Shown here in pieces: positions 52,596 through 60,882 of a stretch of 64,000 bases of DNA. Each line of letters begins with the position of its first letter. The first letter of the stretch is position 1. The notes below the pieces were generated by a model. It ran no database searches and had not been told where the DNA came from. It saw only the letters and a list, made by a program, of their open reading frames with translations. The translations under genes and the position numbers were made by a program. The stretch lies in NCBI RefSeq assembly GCF_002934545.1, contig NZ_PTJA01000007.1:1-64000 (forward strand), written 5' to 3'. The stretch comes from Lacrimispora xylanisolvens. Lineage in GTDB: Bacteria > Bacillota > Clostridia > Lachnospirales > Lachnospiraceae.

Positions 52596-52867
52596 AGACA
52601 TCCCTCCAAATATAGCAGAAAATAAATTTCTGCATAAAAAACAGCTGCAAGAATCATATTTCTCACAGCCGGATCGGTCAAAAAGAACAGGCACGGCCGT
52701 TCTCTTTGCAGATGGTGTCTATTTCATGACACAAAAAAAGGCTGGAGAATGAAGTAATATTCTTGCAAAAACAGGCACAATAAAAAAAGATATAAAAATA
52801 TCTGAATTATTATGCAGTTACTTTACAAGAATTATTTCTTCATCCTTTCACCCCTTCCATTTCTTCT
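52596..52867 (-). promoter_or_regulatory. Long leader of the ABC-F gene, probable attenuator
   Basis: About 270 nt lie between the expected transcript start and the ABC-F ATG. On the minus strand there is a tiny open frame ATGAAGAAATAA (52832-52843, Met-Lys-Lys) preceded by GGGGTGAAAGG. A short AU hairpin with a T run follows (AGATAT/ATATCT, 52782-52803). A second T7 run at about 52732-52739, after CCAGCC, precedes another minimal frame, ATGAAATAG. CTGCATAA near the 5' end can pair with TTATGCAG near the gene. Antibiotic-stalled translation of leader peptides controls many ABC-F genes; this is the likely role here, not shown. The rest of the stretch has no gene. Confidence 0.55.
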
Positions 52868-52873
52868 GACGGT

Positions 52874-52902
52874 AGTTTATCATACAATAATTAAATTGTC
52901 AA
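52874..52902 (-). promoter_or_regulatory. Promoter of the ABC-F transcript
   Basis: On the minus strand a perfect TTGACA (52897-52902), a 17-nt spacer and TAAACT (52874-52879). It lies 25-53 nt after the motB stop. Confidence 0.8.
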
Positions 52903-52926
52903 ACAATAATACTCTGTTTAATCACG

Positions 52927-53628
52927 TCAATTCGCCCTTCCCGTAATGGTAATTTCCACTCTTCGGTTTTGAGCCCTTCCGCTTTCCGTGTCATTTGACG
53001 CAATCGGATTGTAATGAGAATTTCCCTCAATGGACATTTTGTCAGCTTCCAGCCCCATGGCTGTCATCTGATTTAAAACTGAAACTGCTCGGTCAACCGA
53101 TAGCTGCCAGGAGTCCGCTTCATTAGCCGGATCTCGGTTGCCCAGGTCAGCCGTATTTCCTGTAATAGTAATATGGTTGATATCGGTGTATATTGACTGC
53201 AGGCTGCTGCTTATTTCCTGAATAACCGGTTTGCTTTCCGGCAAAAGAACCGCCGTATTGGGACTGAACAGCATGGCATCCTTTAAATGGATGGTTACTG
53301 AGGAGCCAGTGGAACTTAAATCTATCATCTGCCCCAGGTTATTATCGGAAATATAATTCTGCAGTGCTTTATATACTTTCTCAAGATTATCTGCCGGCTG
53401 TATTCCCGTTACTGTTCCGCCTGTACTTCCGTCTGCTGTCTGTGAGGTGTGGTTTAATACCTGTTCCAGCCCCTGTGACATCTGTTTCACCTTAACAGTA
53501 TCAACCGAACTCATTCCATACATAATAATAAACAGAGCCAGAAGCAGTGTAATCATATCCGAATATGTAAGGAGCCAACGATCAGAGTTATCTTTCTCTC
53601 CATCTGTGTCCATCATTCTTTTTCGCAT
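52927..53628 (-). CDS. motB: Flagellar motor stator protein MotB
   Basis: A 233-residue MotB. The N-terminal span holds the proton-channel Asp24 in RWLLTYSDMITLLLALF. A ~65-residue plug and linker follow, then an OmpA-like peptidoglycan-binding domain ending NPIASNDTESGRAQNRRVEI. It anchors the stator to the cell wall. GGGAGG stands 8 nt before the ATG, and motA is 18 nt upstream. No flagellar rod, hook or chemotaxis genes are nearby. Confidence 0.95.
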   Translation of the reverse strand: MRKRMMDTDGEKDNSDRWLLTYSDMITLLLALFIIMYGMSSVDTVKVKQMSQGLEQVLNHTSQTADGSTGGTVTGIQPADNLEKVYKALQNYISDNNLGQMIDLSSTGSSVTIHLKDAMLFSPNTAVLLPESKPVIQEISSSLQSIYTDINHITITGNTADLGNRDPANEADSWQLSVDRAVSVLNQMTAMGLEADKMSIEGNSHYNPIASNDTESGRAQNRRVEITITGRAN

Positions 53629-53646
53629 CTTGATACCTCCCCTGTC

Positions 53647-54453
53647 CTAATTATCAATTCCCTGCTTATAGCGTTTTCCGCCATCAGAAAAGGCCTGAAA
53701 ATAAAGTGCAAGTTCGTTTTCAATATTTCTGGAGGTGTTTCCGTTGGCAATCATACATACACCATCAACAATCATTTCCTTCTGGATATGCTTTCGTTTC
53801 AGCTGTGTCTTTAATTTGGTTGCAATAGGAAGATATACTATATTTGCGAGAAATACACCATACAAAGTGGCGATAAACGCAGTACCGATGGATCCGGCGA
53901 GCTTCGATGGATCATCAAAACCGGAGGCCAAAACCATAATCAGTCCCATAACCGTTCCGATTACGCCCATGGTTGGAGAATATCCTGCGGCCGCCTCAAA
54001 TACACTGACTTCAATGCTCTTTTGCTGAACATATGCCCTGATATCCGACTCCAGCGTGTACTGAATCGATTCGGGAGATTTTAATTCCTGAATCAGTACC
54101 AGACCTTCCTTCAGCAGTAAATATTCTTCCTGATTTAATTCAGGATCACGGCTGATATCCTCTAAACAGGTTACTCCATCTGCTCTGTAACGGTTTGCTA
54201 TCATGGAAATCTTACTAATCATTTTTTCCATGCTGGCTGAATGAGGATGTCTGAAACTTTTAAACATTGCCCTCATCGCCATAGCAATATCGTTAAGTGA
54301 AAAAGAAGCAACAACAGCTCCTACTGTGCCGCCGCAAACAATAATAAACGGGCTTAATAAAAATAGGGATGAAATAACTCCATGTTCCAGCGAATAACCG
54401 GTTAAAAGTGCTGCCGCTCCAATTATGATACCAATAATCAGTGAAAAATCCAT
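53647..54453 (-). CDS. motA: Flagellar motor stator protein MotA
   Basis: A 268-residue MotA with four membrane helices. The N-terminus (DFSLIIGIIIGAAALLTGY), the cytoplasmic loop with MFKSFRHPHSASMEKMISK and the later AAGYSPTMGVIGTVMGLIMVLASG with its conserved prolines match the family. With MotB it forms the ion-driven stator that powers flagellar rotation. I chose the ATG at 54453 with AAGGAG 7 nt upstream, instead of an ATG 21 nt earlier. It starts a two-gene motAB unit, 156 nt from proA. Confidence 0.95.
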   Translation of the reverse strand: MDFSLIIGIIIGAAALLTGYSLEHGVISSLFLLSPFIIVCGGTVGAVVASFSLNDIAMAMRAMFKSFRHPHSASMEKMISKISMIANRYRADGVTCLEDISRDPELNQEEYLLLKEGLVLIQELKSPESIQYTLESDIRAYVQQKSIEVSVFEAAAGYSPTMGVIGTVMGLIMVLASGFDDPSKLAGSIGTAFIATLYGVFLANIVYLPIATKLKTQLKRKHIQKEMIVDGVCMIANGNTSRNIENELALYFQAFSDGGKRYKQGIDN

Positions 54454-54609
54454 AGTGTTCTCCTTTATGTCCAACGATTAATTACAGCTACAATTTTACC
54501 ATATGCTGTAAAACATAGATGCTAAAATATTGCTAATATTAATTTCAAAACATCAATTTGTTGGCATATATCAAAATAAAGCGTAACCGCCATTTCTGAC
54601 ACAGAAGAA

Positions 54610-55854
54610 TTATGGACGAATCTGTCCATTTCCATAAATAATATATTTGGTGGTAGTCAGTTCTTTCAGTCCCATGGGACCTCTTGCGTGAAGTTTCTGA
54701 GTGCTGATTCCAATCTCAGCCCCAAATCCAAACTCATATCCATCGGTAAACCGCGTCGACGCATTTACATAAACAGCGGCTGCGTCAATTTCATTTAAAA
54801 ACTTCTGGGCATTATTATAATCATTCGTGATAATCGCTTCTGAGTGCTTGGTATTATAACGGTTAATATGAGAAATGGCTTCTTCTACTGAATCAACAAG
54901 TTTTAAAGAAACAATATAATCCAGATACTCCGTACCCCAGTCTTCTTCCGTTGCAGGTACAAAGTCTTTAACAAGCTTACATGCTTCCTGATCTGCCCTG
55001 ACCTCCACTGATTTTGTTGAAAGGCGCTGGTTTAAAAGGGGCAGGAACCGCTCCGCAACCGCCCGGTGTACCAAAAGGGACTCACAGGCATTGCAAACCC
55101 CGATTCTCTGGGTCTTTGCATTGAAGATAATATCCAGTGCCATGTCAAAGTCTGCCGATTGATCTACAAAGATATGGCAGTTCCCTGTACCGGTCTCAAT
55201 CACAGGTATGGTGCTGTTATCCACAACGCTCTTTATAAGCCCTGCTCCGCCTCTTGGAATCAGTACATCTACATATTCCCGAAGACGCATGAATTCTTTT
55301 GTCTTCTCTCTGTCCGTATCTGTTATGAGCTGAAGAATATTTTCTGGCAGTCCTGCACGGGATAACCCGGTTCTTAACCATTTTACAATGGCTTTATTGG
55401 ACTCCAGCGCATCACTTCCGCCTTTTAAAATCACTGCATTGCCTGATTTGAAGCAAAGTCCAAAGGCATCGGCAGTCACATTGGGTCTTGCCTCATATAT
55501 AATTCCAACGACGCCAAGAGGAACTCTTTTCTGGCCAATGGTAAGGCCGTTGGGACGCATCTTCATGGATATCACTTCCCCCACCGGATCCTCTAACGCT
55601 GCCACTGCCAAAAGTCCCTCTGCCATATCTTCGATCCGCTTGGGAGTCAGCTCCAGACGGTCTATGAGACCCTGGCTCATTCCTGCCGCCGTTGCCTTAA
55701 TCACATCATCCTGATTGGCAGACAGAATCTCCGCCTCTCCTTCCAGCAAAGCGGCTGCCGCTGCTTTCAGTCCTTCCTCTTTTTTTGCAGAGCCAATGAT
55801 TCCTATAATTCCTGTCACTTCTTTCGCCTGTCTGCCTATCTCAGTTATAGTCAT
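54610..55854 (-). CDS. proA: Gamma-glutamyl phosphate reductase
   Basis: A 414-residue ProA, an aldehyde-dehydrogenase-superfamily enzyme that reduces glutamyl 5-phosphate to the semialdehyde in proline synthesis. [46 protein letters not shown] and [14 protein letters not shown], with the catalytic Cys in the last, are typical. [20 protein letters not shown] ends the conserved region. It lies at the end of a four-gene run from proB, separated from it by two small genes. Confidence 0.97.
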   Translation of the reverse strand: MTITEIGRQAKEVTGIIGIIGSAKKEEGLKAAAAALLEGEAEILSANQDDVIKATAAGMSQGLIDRLELTPKRIEDMAEGLLAVAALEDPVGEVISMKMRPNGLTIGQKRVPLGVVGIIYEARPNVTADAFGLCFKSGNAVILKGGSDALESNKAIVKWLRTGLSRAGLPENILQLITDTDREKTKEFMRLREYVDVLIPRGGAGLIKSVVDNSTIPVIETGTGNCHIFVDQSADFDMALDIIFNAKTQRIGVCNACESLLVHRAVAERFLPLLNQRLSTKSVEVRADQEACKLVKDFVPATEEDWGTEYLDYIVSLKLVDSVEEAISHINRYNTKHSEAIITNDYNNAQKFLNEIDAAAVYVNASTRFTDGYEFGFGAEIGISTQKLHARGPMGLKELTTTKYIIYGNGQIRP

Positions 55855-55872
55855 AAAGAACCTGCCTTTCTT

Positions 55873-56415
55873 TTAAGGGGTAATAATCATATCTACTGTT
55901 TTATCATGAGGATCTGCAGGGATCCTGTCAAATATCTGAAAATCATAAGCAATTGCGATTCTCTTATGATCCGGTTCCTTTTCAAAGAACCGGTCATAAT
56001 ATCCGCCTCCGTACCCCAGCCGGTTTTTGTTTTTATCAAAAGCAATTCCCGGTACTATCATGGGCGCCTGGGTATCATTGATTTTTAAACAGTCAGCCTT
56101 GGGTTCCATAATCCCCATGGTGCCTTCTTCCAGATCTGATTTTCCTGTAATGACATAAAAATCCATATTTTTTCCTGATACTTTGGGAACAGCCACGCAT
56201 TTCCCCTGTTTAAATAAATGCTCCATGAATTTCCAGGTACCGGCTTCATGACGCATGGAAGCATAGCAGTATATGCAGAAAGCTCTGTTAATCTCCTCAA
56301 GTTCCAGAAGTCTCAGGCAAATCCCATCATCCCACCTGGCTTCCTGTGACACATTAAGGCCACTACGATGTTCCTTTACCCATTTACGAATCTCATTCTT
56401 CTCCGACATTGCCAT
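55873..56415 (-). CDS. 5-formyltetrahydrofolate cyclo-ligase
   Basis: A 180-residue enzyme of the 5-FTHF cyclo-ligase family (YgfA/FAU1), which turns 5-formyl-THF into 5,10-methenyl-THF with ATP. The ATP site has WKFMEHLFKQGKCVAVPKV. The main signature is IVPGIAFDKNKNRLGYGGGYYDRFF. Its start at 56415 overlaps the DUF896 gene by 23 nt, so the two are translationally coupled; an ATG at 56409 is an equally close choice. It sits between proA and proB without obvious metabolic link. Confidence 0.92.
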   Translation of the reverse strand: MAMSEKNEIRKWVKEHRSGLNVSQEARWDDGICLRLLELEEINRAFCIYCYASMRHEAGTWKFMEHLFKQGKCVAVPKVSGKNMDFYVITGKSDLEEGTMGIMEPKADCLKINDTQAPMIVPGIAFDKNKNRLGYGGGYYDRFFEKEPDHKRIAIAYDFQIFDRIPADPHDKTVDMIITP

Positions 56416-56614
56416 ATTTTTTTCCCAGATCTGTAACAGTGCCGTCTGCTTCCTGTATGGAAATATTGTTTAAATTTCCCCGTAAGCTGCCTCGTATGGC
56501 TTCAATATATTCTTTTCTCAAAGCTGCCTGTTCTGCCTTTTCTTCTTCTGACAGTCCGGTTGCTTTTGATTTATGATAAAGTGTGTTAATCCGATCGATC
56601 TTATCCTGATTCAT
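56393..56614 (-). CDS. DUF896 (YnzC-family) protein
   Basis: A 73-residue protein. INTLYHKSKATGLSEEEKAEQ and ALRKEYIEAIRGSLRGNLNN are the family's two-helix hairpin. B. subtilis YnzC is a small helical protein of the SOS yneA operon; no biochemical function is known. Here it stands between proB and the cyclo-ligase gene. The conserved motif and ribosome-binding site leave little doubt that it is a real gene. Confidence 0.88.
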   Translation of the reverse strand: MNQDKIDRINTLYHKSKATGLSEEEKAEQAALRKEYIEAIRGSLRGNLNNISIQEADGTVTDLGKKYGNVGEE

Positions 56615-56624
56615 CGTGCTCTCC

Positions 56625-57497
56625 TTAATACTCGTAATTAATATAGGTCATTAAATCAAAATCATGATTGGGGTGGGCCAGAAACAACGTTCCCTTTTCC
56701 TGTCCATCTAAAATCTGGCTAATGATTTCCACATGATCTCCGTTGGCAATCACCATATCACAGCCACTGTCCGTTGCAATCCGTGCTGCCGCCAGTTTTG
56801 CAGACATTCCTCCTGTGCCAACATCACTGCCTGATGATGATTTTCCCATATCCATCAGCTCCGGTGTGATTTCTCTTACAAGGCTGATGAACCTGGCATC
56901 TTTGTTCTGCCTGGGATCGTCGGAATAAAGTCCGTCAATATCAGATAAAAGGATGAGAAGATCTGCCCCGATTAAGGCAGCTACCACTGCCGAGAGTCTG
57001 TCATTATCACCGAAATTATCCACAAGGGGTATCTCTGAGGTTGAAACAGTATCATTCTCATTCACAACCGGTATGGTTCCCAGTTTTAAAAGTTCGTCAA
57101 ATGTGTTCTGTGCATTAAAACGGCTGTTTTCACTGACCATGGTATTCTTGGTTAGAAGTACCTGCGCTGCTATCTGGTTGTATTCTGCAAACAGCTTTTG
57201 ATACACCATCATAAGCCTTGCCTGCCCCACTGCTGCAAACGCCTGCTTTTCTGATATGGTAACGGGTCTTGTATGGCGGCCAAGAGCCTGCCGTCCTGCT
57301 GCAATTGCACCGGAAGAAACCAAAACCACTTCTTTCCCCTGACCTTTTAAATCGCAAATTACCCGGATGAGCTTTTCAATCTTCATCAGATTCAAGTCTC
57401 CGGTATGAGTATGGGTTAAGGAGGAAGATCCGATTTTAATTACAATTCGATTTTTATCCTTCAGCTTAATACGTTCCTCAATATTCATCTTCTTCAT
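56625..57497 (-). CDS. proB: Glutamate 5-kinase, short form
   Basis: A 290-residue ProB catalysing the first step of proline synthesis. VIKIGSSSLTHTHTGDLNLM is the ATP-binding start. EVVLVSSGAIAAGRQALG, NENDTVSTSEIPLVDNFGDN and LLILLSDIDGLYSDDPR are signature blocks, as is GTGGMSAKLAAARIATDSGC. It lacks the C-terminal PUA domain (~90 residues) present in E. coli ProB but has the complete kinase domain, as in some Firmicutes. Proline feedback control uses the kinase domain and may persist. A second ATG is three codons downstream. Confidence 0.95.
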   Translation of the reverse strand: MKKMNIEERIKLKDKNRIVIKIGSSSLTHTHTGDLNLMKIEKLIRVICDLKGQGKEVVLVSSGAIAAGRQALGRHTRPVTISEKQAFAAVGQARLMMVYQKLFAEYNQIAAQVLLTKNTMVSENSRFNAQNTFDELLKLGTIPVVNENDTVSTSEIPLVDNFGDNDRLSAVVAALIGADLLILLSDIDGLYSDDPRQNKDARFISLVREITPELMDMGKSSSGSDVGTGGMSAKLAAARIATDSGCDMVIANGDHVEIISQILDGQEKGTLFLAHPNHDFDLMTYINYEY

Positions 57498-57555
57498 CCG
57501 CTTTCTAAATTACTTTTTATCTGATATCTTACATCATTTTTTAAATTACGTCAAT

Positions 57556-59151
57556 TTAGAAAGAAAAGCTTTTATACCGGCTGGCAATGGCTTCAGCCAC
57601 TTTCAGCCCATCCATTGCGGCGGATGTGATACCGCCTGCATAGCCAGCGCCTTCCCCACATGGGTAAATTCCTCTGATCCTGCTTTCAAATGCCTCATCT
57701 CTGGTAATTCTGACCGGAGATGAAGTCCTGCTTTCCACGCCTGCCAGTATGGCATCCTTTCTGCGAAAGCCCCGGATTTTTCCTTCAAAAGCCTCAACGC
57801 CTTCTATAATTGATTCCGATATATAGTCCGGAAGTATTTCTCTCATATTGGTGAATTCATACCCGCCCTTCAACGCCGGTTTCACATCTCCAAAGGTGCC
57901 TGACTTGCAATTATTCTTAAAATCTCCGTAAAGCTGAATTGGTATATTACCCTTGCCCAGCTGATAAGCCGCTTCTTCCAGTTTCCTCTGGTAGGCAATT
58001 CCTGCAAGAGGTGAGTCATCGCCAAAGTCATCGGGAGTTACAGTAACGATCAGAGCACTGTTTGCATTCTCGCCATCCCGCTTATGATAACTCATTCCAT
58101 TGACAGCCAGCCGACCTTCTTCTGAAGAAGCGTTCACCACATATCCCCCGGGACACATGCAAAATGTATAGATCCCTCTACCGCTTTTGCACTGATGGGT
58201 AAGTTTATAATCCCCCGCCCCAAGAACCTCCGGAGCGTCTTTCCCATACTGGGAGCGGTTAATTTCTTCCTGGGGATGCTGGATTCTGAGTCCGACAGCA
58301 AATGCTTTGGCTTCCATGGGAACCCCTCTTCGTTCCAGCACATGAAACGTATCTCTGGCACTGTGTCCGATGGCAAGAATTAAAGTATCCACTGGAATTT
58401 CTTCCCTTTCATTTACCATTACACCAGAGATATTGCCGTCTTTCATCAGAATGTCAGTAACAAGACTGTTAAAACGAACCTCTCCGCCGAGACGAATAAT
58501 TTCTTCTCTCATGTTTTTTACAATTTTGCTTAGTACATCCGTACCGATATGAGGCTTGTTCACATATAAAATAGATGGGTCTGCACCGAATTCCACAAAC
58601 AGTTCTAAAACTTTTCGGTTCCGCATCACAGGATCCTTAACCAGAGTATTTAATTTTCCGTCAGAAAAAGTTCCTGCTCCGCCTTCTCCAAACTGTACGT
58701 TGCTATTTGGATTTAATAATCCTCCATTCCAGAAACCATCCACGGATTGCTGTCTCTTATCAACATCTTCTCCCCGTTCCAGAATAAGGGGACGGTATCC
58801 GCTTCTTGCCAGCATAATTGCGCAAAACAGTCCTGCAGGACCTGACCCCACTATAACAGGACGGTTTGCCAAAGCTTCTGTCCCGCACTGTGGAAACTGA
58901 TATTCCTTTTTCACTGCCAGTGTAACATTGGCATCTTTCACTCTATGTACAATTGATTCTTCATCTTTTGTCTCAATGTCAATGGTGTAGATAAAACGAA
59001 TGGCATCTTTTTTACGGGCATCAACCGATTGTTTGATTATTTCGTAAGATGTCATCCCAGCTACCGGAATCCGAAGTAATTTCGAAACCTTTACCAGTAA
59101 ATCTTCTTTTGTATGATTCACTCCAAGTTTTAATTGACTAATTCTTATCAT
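57556..59151 (-). CDS. FAD-dependent dehydrogenase of COG2509 type
   Basis: A 531-residue flavoprotein of the uncharacterised FAD-dependent dehydrogenase group. An N-terminal ferredoxin-like part (residues 1-95, MIRISQLKLGVNHTKEDLL) precedes the FAD-binding GxGxxG in PVIVGSGPAGLFCAIMLAR. VQFGEGGAGTFSDGKLNT, LAIGHSARDTF and the end IYPCGEGAGYAGGITSAAMD (second FAD contact) are conserved in the group. The substrate is unknown. It lies 7 nt from a second, unrelated flavoprotein of the HI0933 type, so they are co-transcribed. Confidence 0.88.
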   Translation of the reverse strand: MIRISQLKLGVNHTKEDLLVKVSKLLRIPVAGMTSYEIIKQSVDARKKDAIRFIYTIDIETKDEESIVHRVKDANVTLAVKKEYQFPQCGTEALANRPVIVGSGPAGLFCAIMLARSGYRPLILERGEDVDKRQQSVDGFWNGGLLNPNSNVQFGEGGAGTFSDGKLNTLVKDPVMRNRKVLELFVEFGADPSILYVNKPHIGTDVLSKIVKNMREEIIRLGGEVRFNSLVTDILMKDGNISGVMVNEREEIPVDTLILAIGHSARDTFHVLERRGVPMEAKAFAVGLRIQHPQEEINRSQYGKDAPEVLGAGDYKLTHQCKSGRGIYTFCMCPGGYVVNASSEEGRLAVNGMSYHKRDGENANSALIVTVTPDDFGDDSPLAGIAYQRKLEEAAYQLGKGNIPIQLYGDFKNNCKSGTFGDVKPALKGGYEFTNMREILPDYISESIIEGVEAFEGKIRGFRRKDAILAGVESRTSSPVRITRDEAFESRIRGIYPCGEGAGYAGGITSAAMDGLKVAEAIASRYKSFSF

Positions 59152-59158
59152 ATTTTAT

Positions 59159-60373
59159 TTATCCTCTTCCTGCATGGCTTCCAGCCGTTATTCCACTGGA
59201 CCATGCCCACTGTAAGTTGTAACCTCCACAGATGCCGTCTACATCAAGAATCTCTCCTGAAAAATAGAGTCCTCTGATGAGTTTCGATTCCATTGTAACA
59301 GGATCTACCTCTCTCGTATCCACACCTCCGCTGCATACCTGAGCCTGGTCAAACGTGTTGGTAGAAACGATGATTGTTTTTAACTCCTTGATACAGTGTA
59401 CCAGATTTTTAATCTCTTTCTCTGTTATCTCTTTTACCCAGGATTCTCTGCCAATACCAGCCTCTTTTAAAAGGATCTTTGCCAGTTTTGAATTTAAAAC
59501 ACCATGTAAAAATTCCTCCGCCGGTCTGTAACCAAATTGTCTGTGCCGGGTTAAAAGAAGCTTCTCTAAGTCAGTAGGGGAAAGCTCCGGAAGAAAATCC
59601 AGCTGTGCCTCAGCCTTTCTTCCTTCATTCAGGGCTCTTGCCGCATATCTGCTGATCTGGAAAACAGGGATTCCGGAGATTCCATAATCGGTGATCTGAA
59701 GCTCTCCTCTGTCTGAGGCCGCGGCCTTCCCATCTATCTTAAGAGTCACAAGCGCATCCGTTCGGACTCCTGCCGCCTGTTTGTACCATTTTTCCTTACA
59801 GCGAAGCTGAACCAGAGCAGGCAGAGGCTCTATAATATGATGCCCCAGCTTACTGGCAAGGCTATAACCGCTGCCATCAGATCCTGTTTTGGGAGCTGCC
59901 ATGGAGCCAGCTGCAAGAATAATCCTGTCACCTCTATGTTTGCCATGATCCGTAATCACAGTCAGATCCTTTTTGATTTCTTTTACAGGACATTCTGTCA
60001 TTATCCGGACACCCAGATGCTCCAGTTCAAACAGCATTGCCTCCAAAACAGTAGATGCCTGTCCCGAGTTGGGATACACATATCCATTTCGTTCTGTGAG
60101 CACGATTCCCAACTCTCTAAAAAAATCCATGGTCTGGCTTACCGTAACTGTATGAAGTGCCGGAAATACAAAATCCGGCTGATTTCCCCTGTAAGCATCT
60201 TTTGGAAGCTGGAGATTGGTAATATTGCACTTCCCGTTACCGGTTGAAAGAAGTTTCTTTCCCGGCCTGGCTGTATGTTCCATAATTGTAACAGAAGCTC
60301 CCTCTCTGGCTGCTGAAATGCCAGCTGCCAGACCAGAAGCTCCAGCCCCTATAATTATGATCTGTTGTTTCAT
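59159..60373 (-). CDS. HI0933/BaiN-type flavoprotein
   Basis: A 404-residue NAD(P)/FAD-dependent oxidoreductase of the HI0933 (BaiN/RdsA) family. The Rossmann start is IIIIGAGASGLAAGISAARE. LLSTGNGKCNITN, GDRIILAAGSMAAPKTGSDG and the end LYFSGEILDVDGICGGYNLQ are diagnostic. BaiN in gut Clostridia reduces bile-acid enones, but most members have unknown substrates. I chose the ATG at 60373 with AAGGAGG 5 nt upstream; the extra 19 residues of the longer frame are not conserved. Confidence 0.9.
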   Translation of the reverse strand: MKQQIIIIGAGASGLAAGISAAREGASVTIMEHTARPGKKLLSTGNGKCNITNLQLPKDAYRGNQPDFVFPALHTVTVSQTMDFFRELGIVLTERNGYVYPNSGQASTVLEAMLFELEHLGVRIMTECPVKEIKKDLTVITDHGKHRGDRIILAAGSMAAPKTGSDGSGYSLASKLGHHIIEPLPALVQLRCKEKWYKQAAGVRTDALVTLKIDGKAAASDRGELQITDYGISGIPVFQISRYAARALNEGRKAEAQLDFLPELSPTDLEKLLLTRHRQFGYRPAEEFLHGVLNSKLAKILLKEAGIGRESWVKEITEKEIKNLVHCIKELKTIIVSTNTFDQAQVCSGGVDTREVDPVTMESKLIRGLYFSGEILDVDGICGGYNLQWAWSSGITAGSHAGRG

Positions 60374-60441
60374 CCTGTCCTCCTTACATTCAGTCAGACC
60401 TATTGTATCTGCTTTATGGTAAAATATCAATCACATTTCAT

Positions 60442-60828
60442 TTAACTTGTATAGGATTCCAGATAATTAAATACTTCAACCATGGAAGAAAACCAGATTC
60501 CATCCATCAGCTTTCCTCTTTCTTCTTCCGGAAAATCTGTCACCGGCATATGGGTATAAAGACAGATGGTTGTTTTATCCTGATAGAGGACGAGTAAATA
60601 CCCATCCTCTGATACAAGATAATACTTATCCTTACTTTCAGCATTGGCAGGCTTTGCCTCTTCCTGATTTATGACTATCTGCGCTTCCGTCACAGTTTCG
60701 GTTTCTATGGTTGCCCCAGGGAGGGCCTCCTCCGGTCGTACACTGTCTTTGGTAATGGCAAAGCCGACTCCCAGACAGATCGCAGATGCCGCAACAAATA
60801 ATAGAAAGCAGAACATATACTTCTTCAT
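60442..60828 (-). CDS. BofC-like membrane-anchored protein
   Basis: A 128-residue protein with an N-terminal membrane or signal segment (YMFCFLLFVAASAICLGVGF) and a C-terminal domain of about 60 residues, DKYYLVSEDGYLLVLYQDKT to FNYLESYTS. That pattern resembles the C-terminal domain of BofC, the forespore protein that controls sigma-K activation in sporulating Bacilli. In Lachnospiraceae such short proteins stand alone; a role in sporulation is inferred only. GGAGG lies 9 nt before the ATG. It sits between the flavoprotein pair and the flippase gene. Confidence 0.65.
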   Translation of the reverse strand: MKKYMFCFLLFVAASAICLGVGFAITKDSVRPEEALPGATIETETVTEAQIVINQEEAKPANAESKDKYYLVSEDGYLLVLYQDKTTICLYTHMPVTDFPEEERGKLMDGIWFSSMVEVFNYLESYTS

Positions 60829-60882
60829 GAGTTAATACCTCCTTCACGTAAGTATAGTATCTGCTTTCTTCTTACATTTTAA

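Noticed and set aside
52596-52694. N-terminal extension of the ABC-F protein
   Set aside because: The frame is open, but GGAGGG lies just before the internal ATG at 52595, and Lsa-type proteins begin there.
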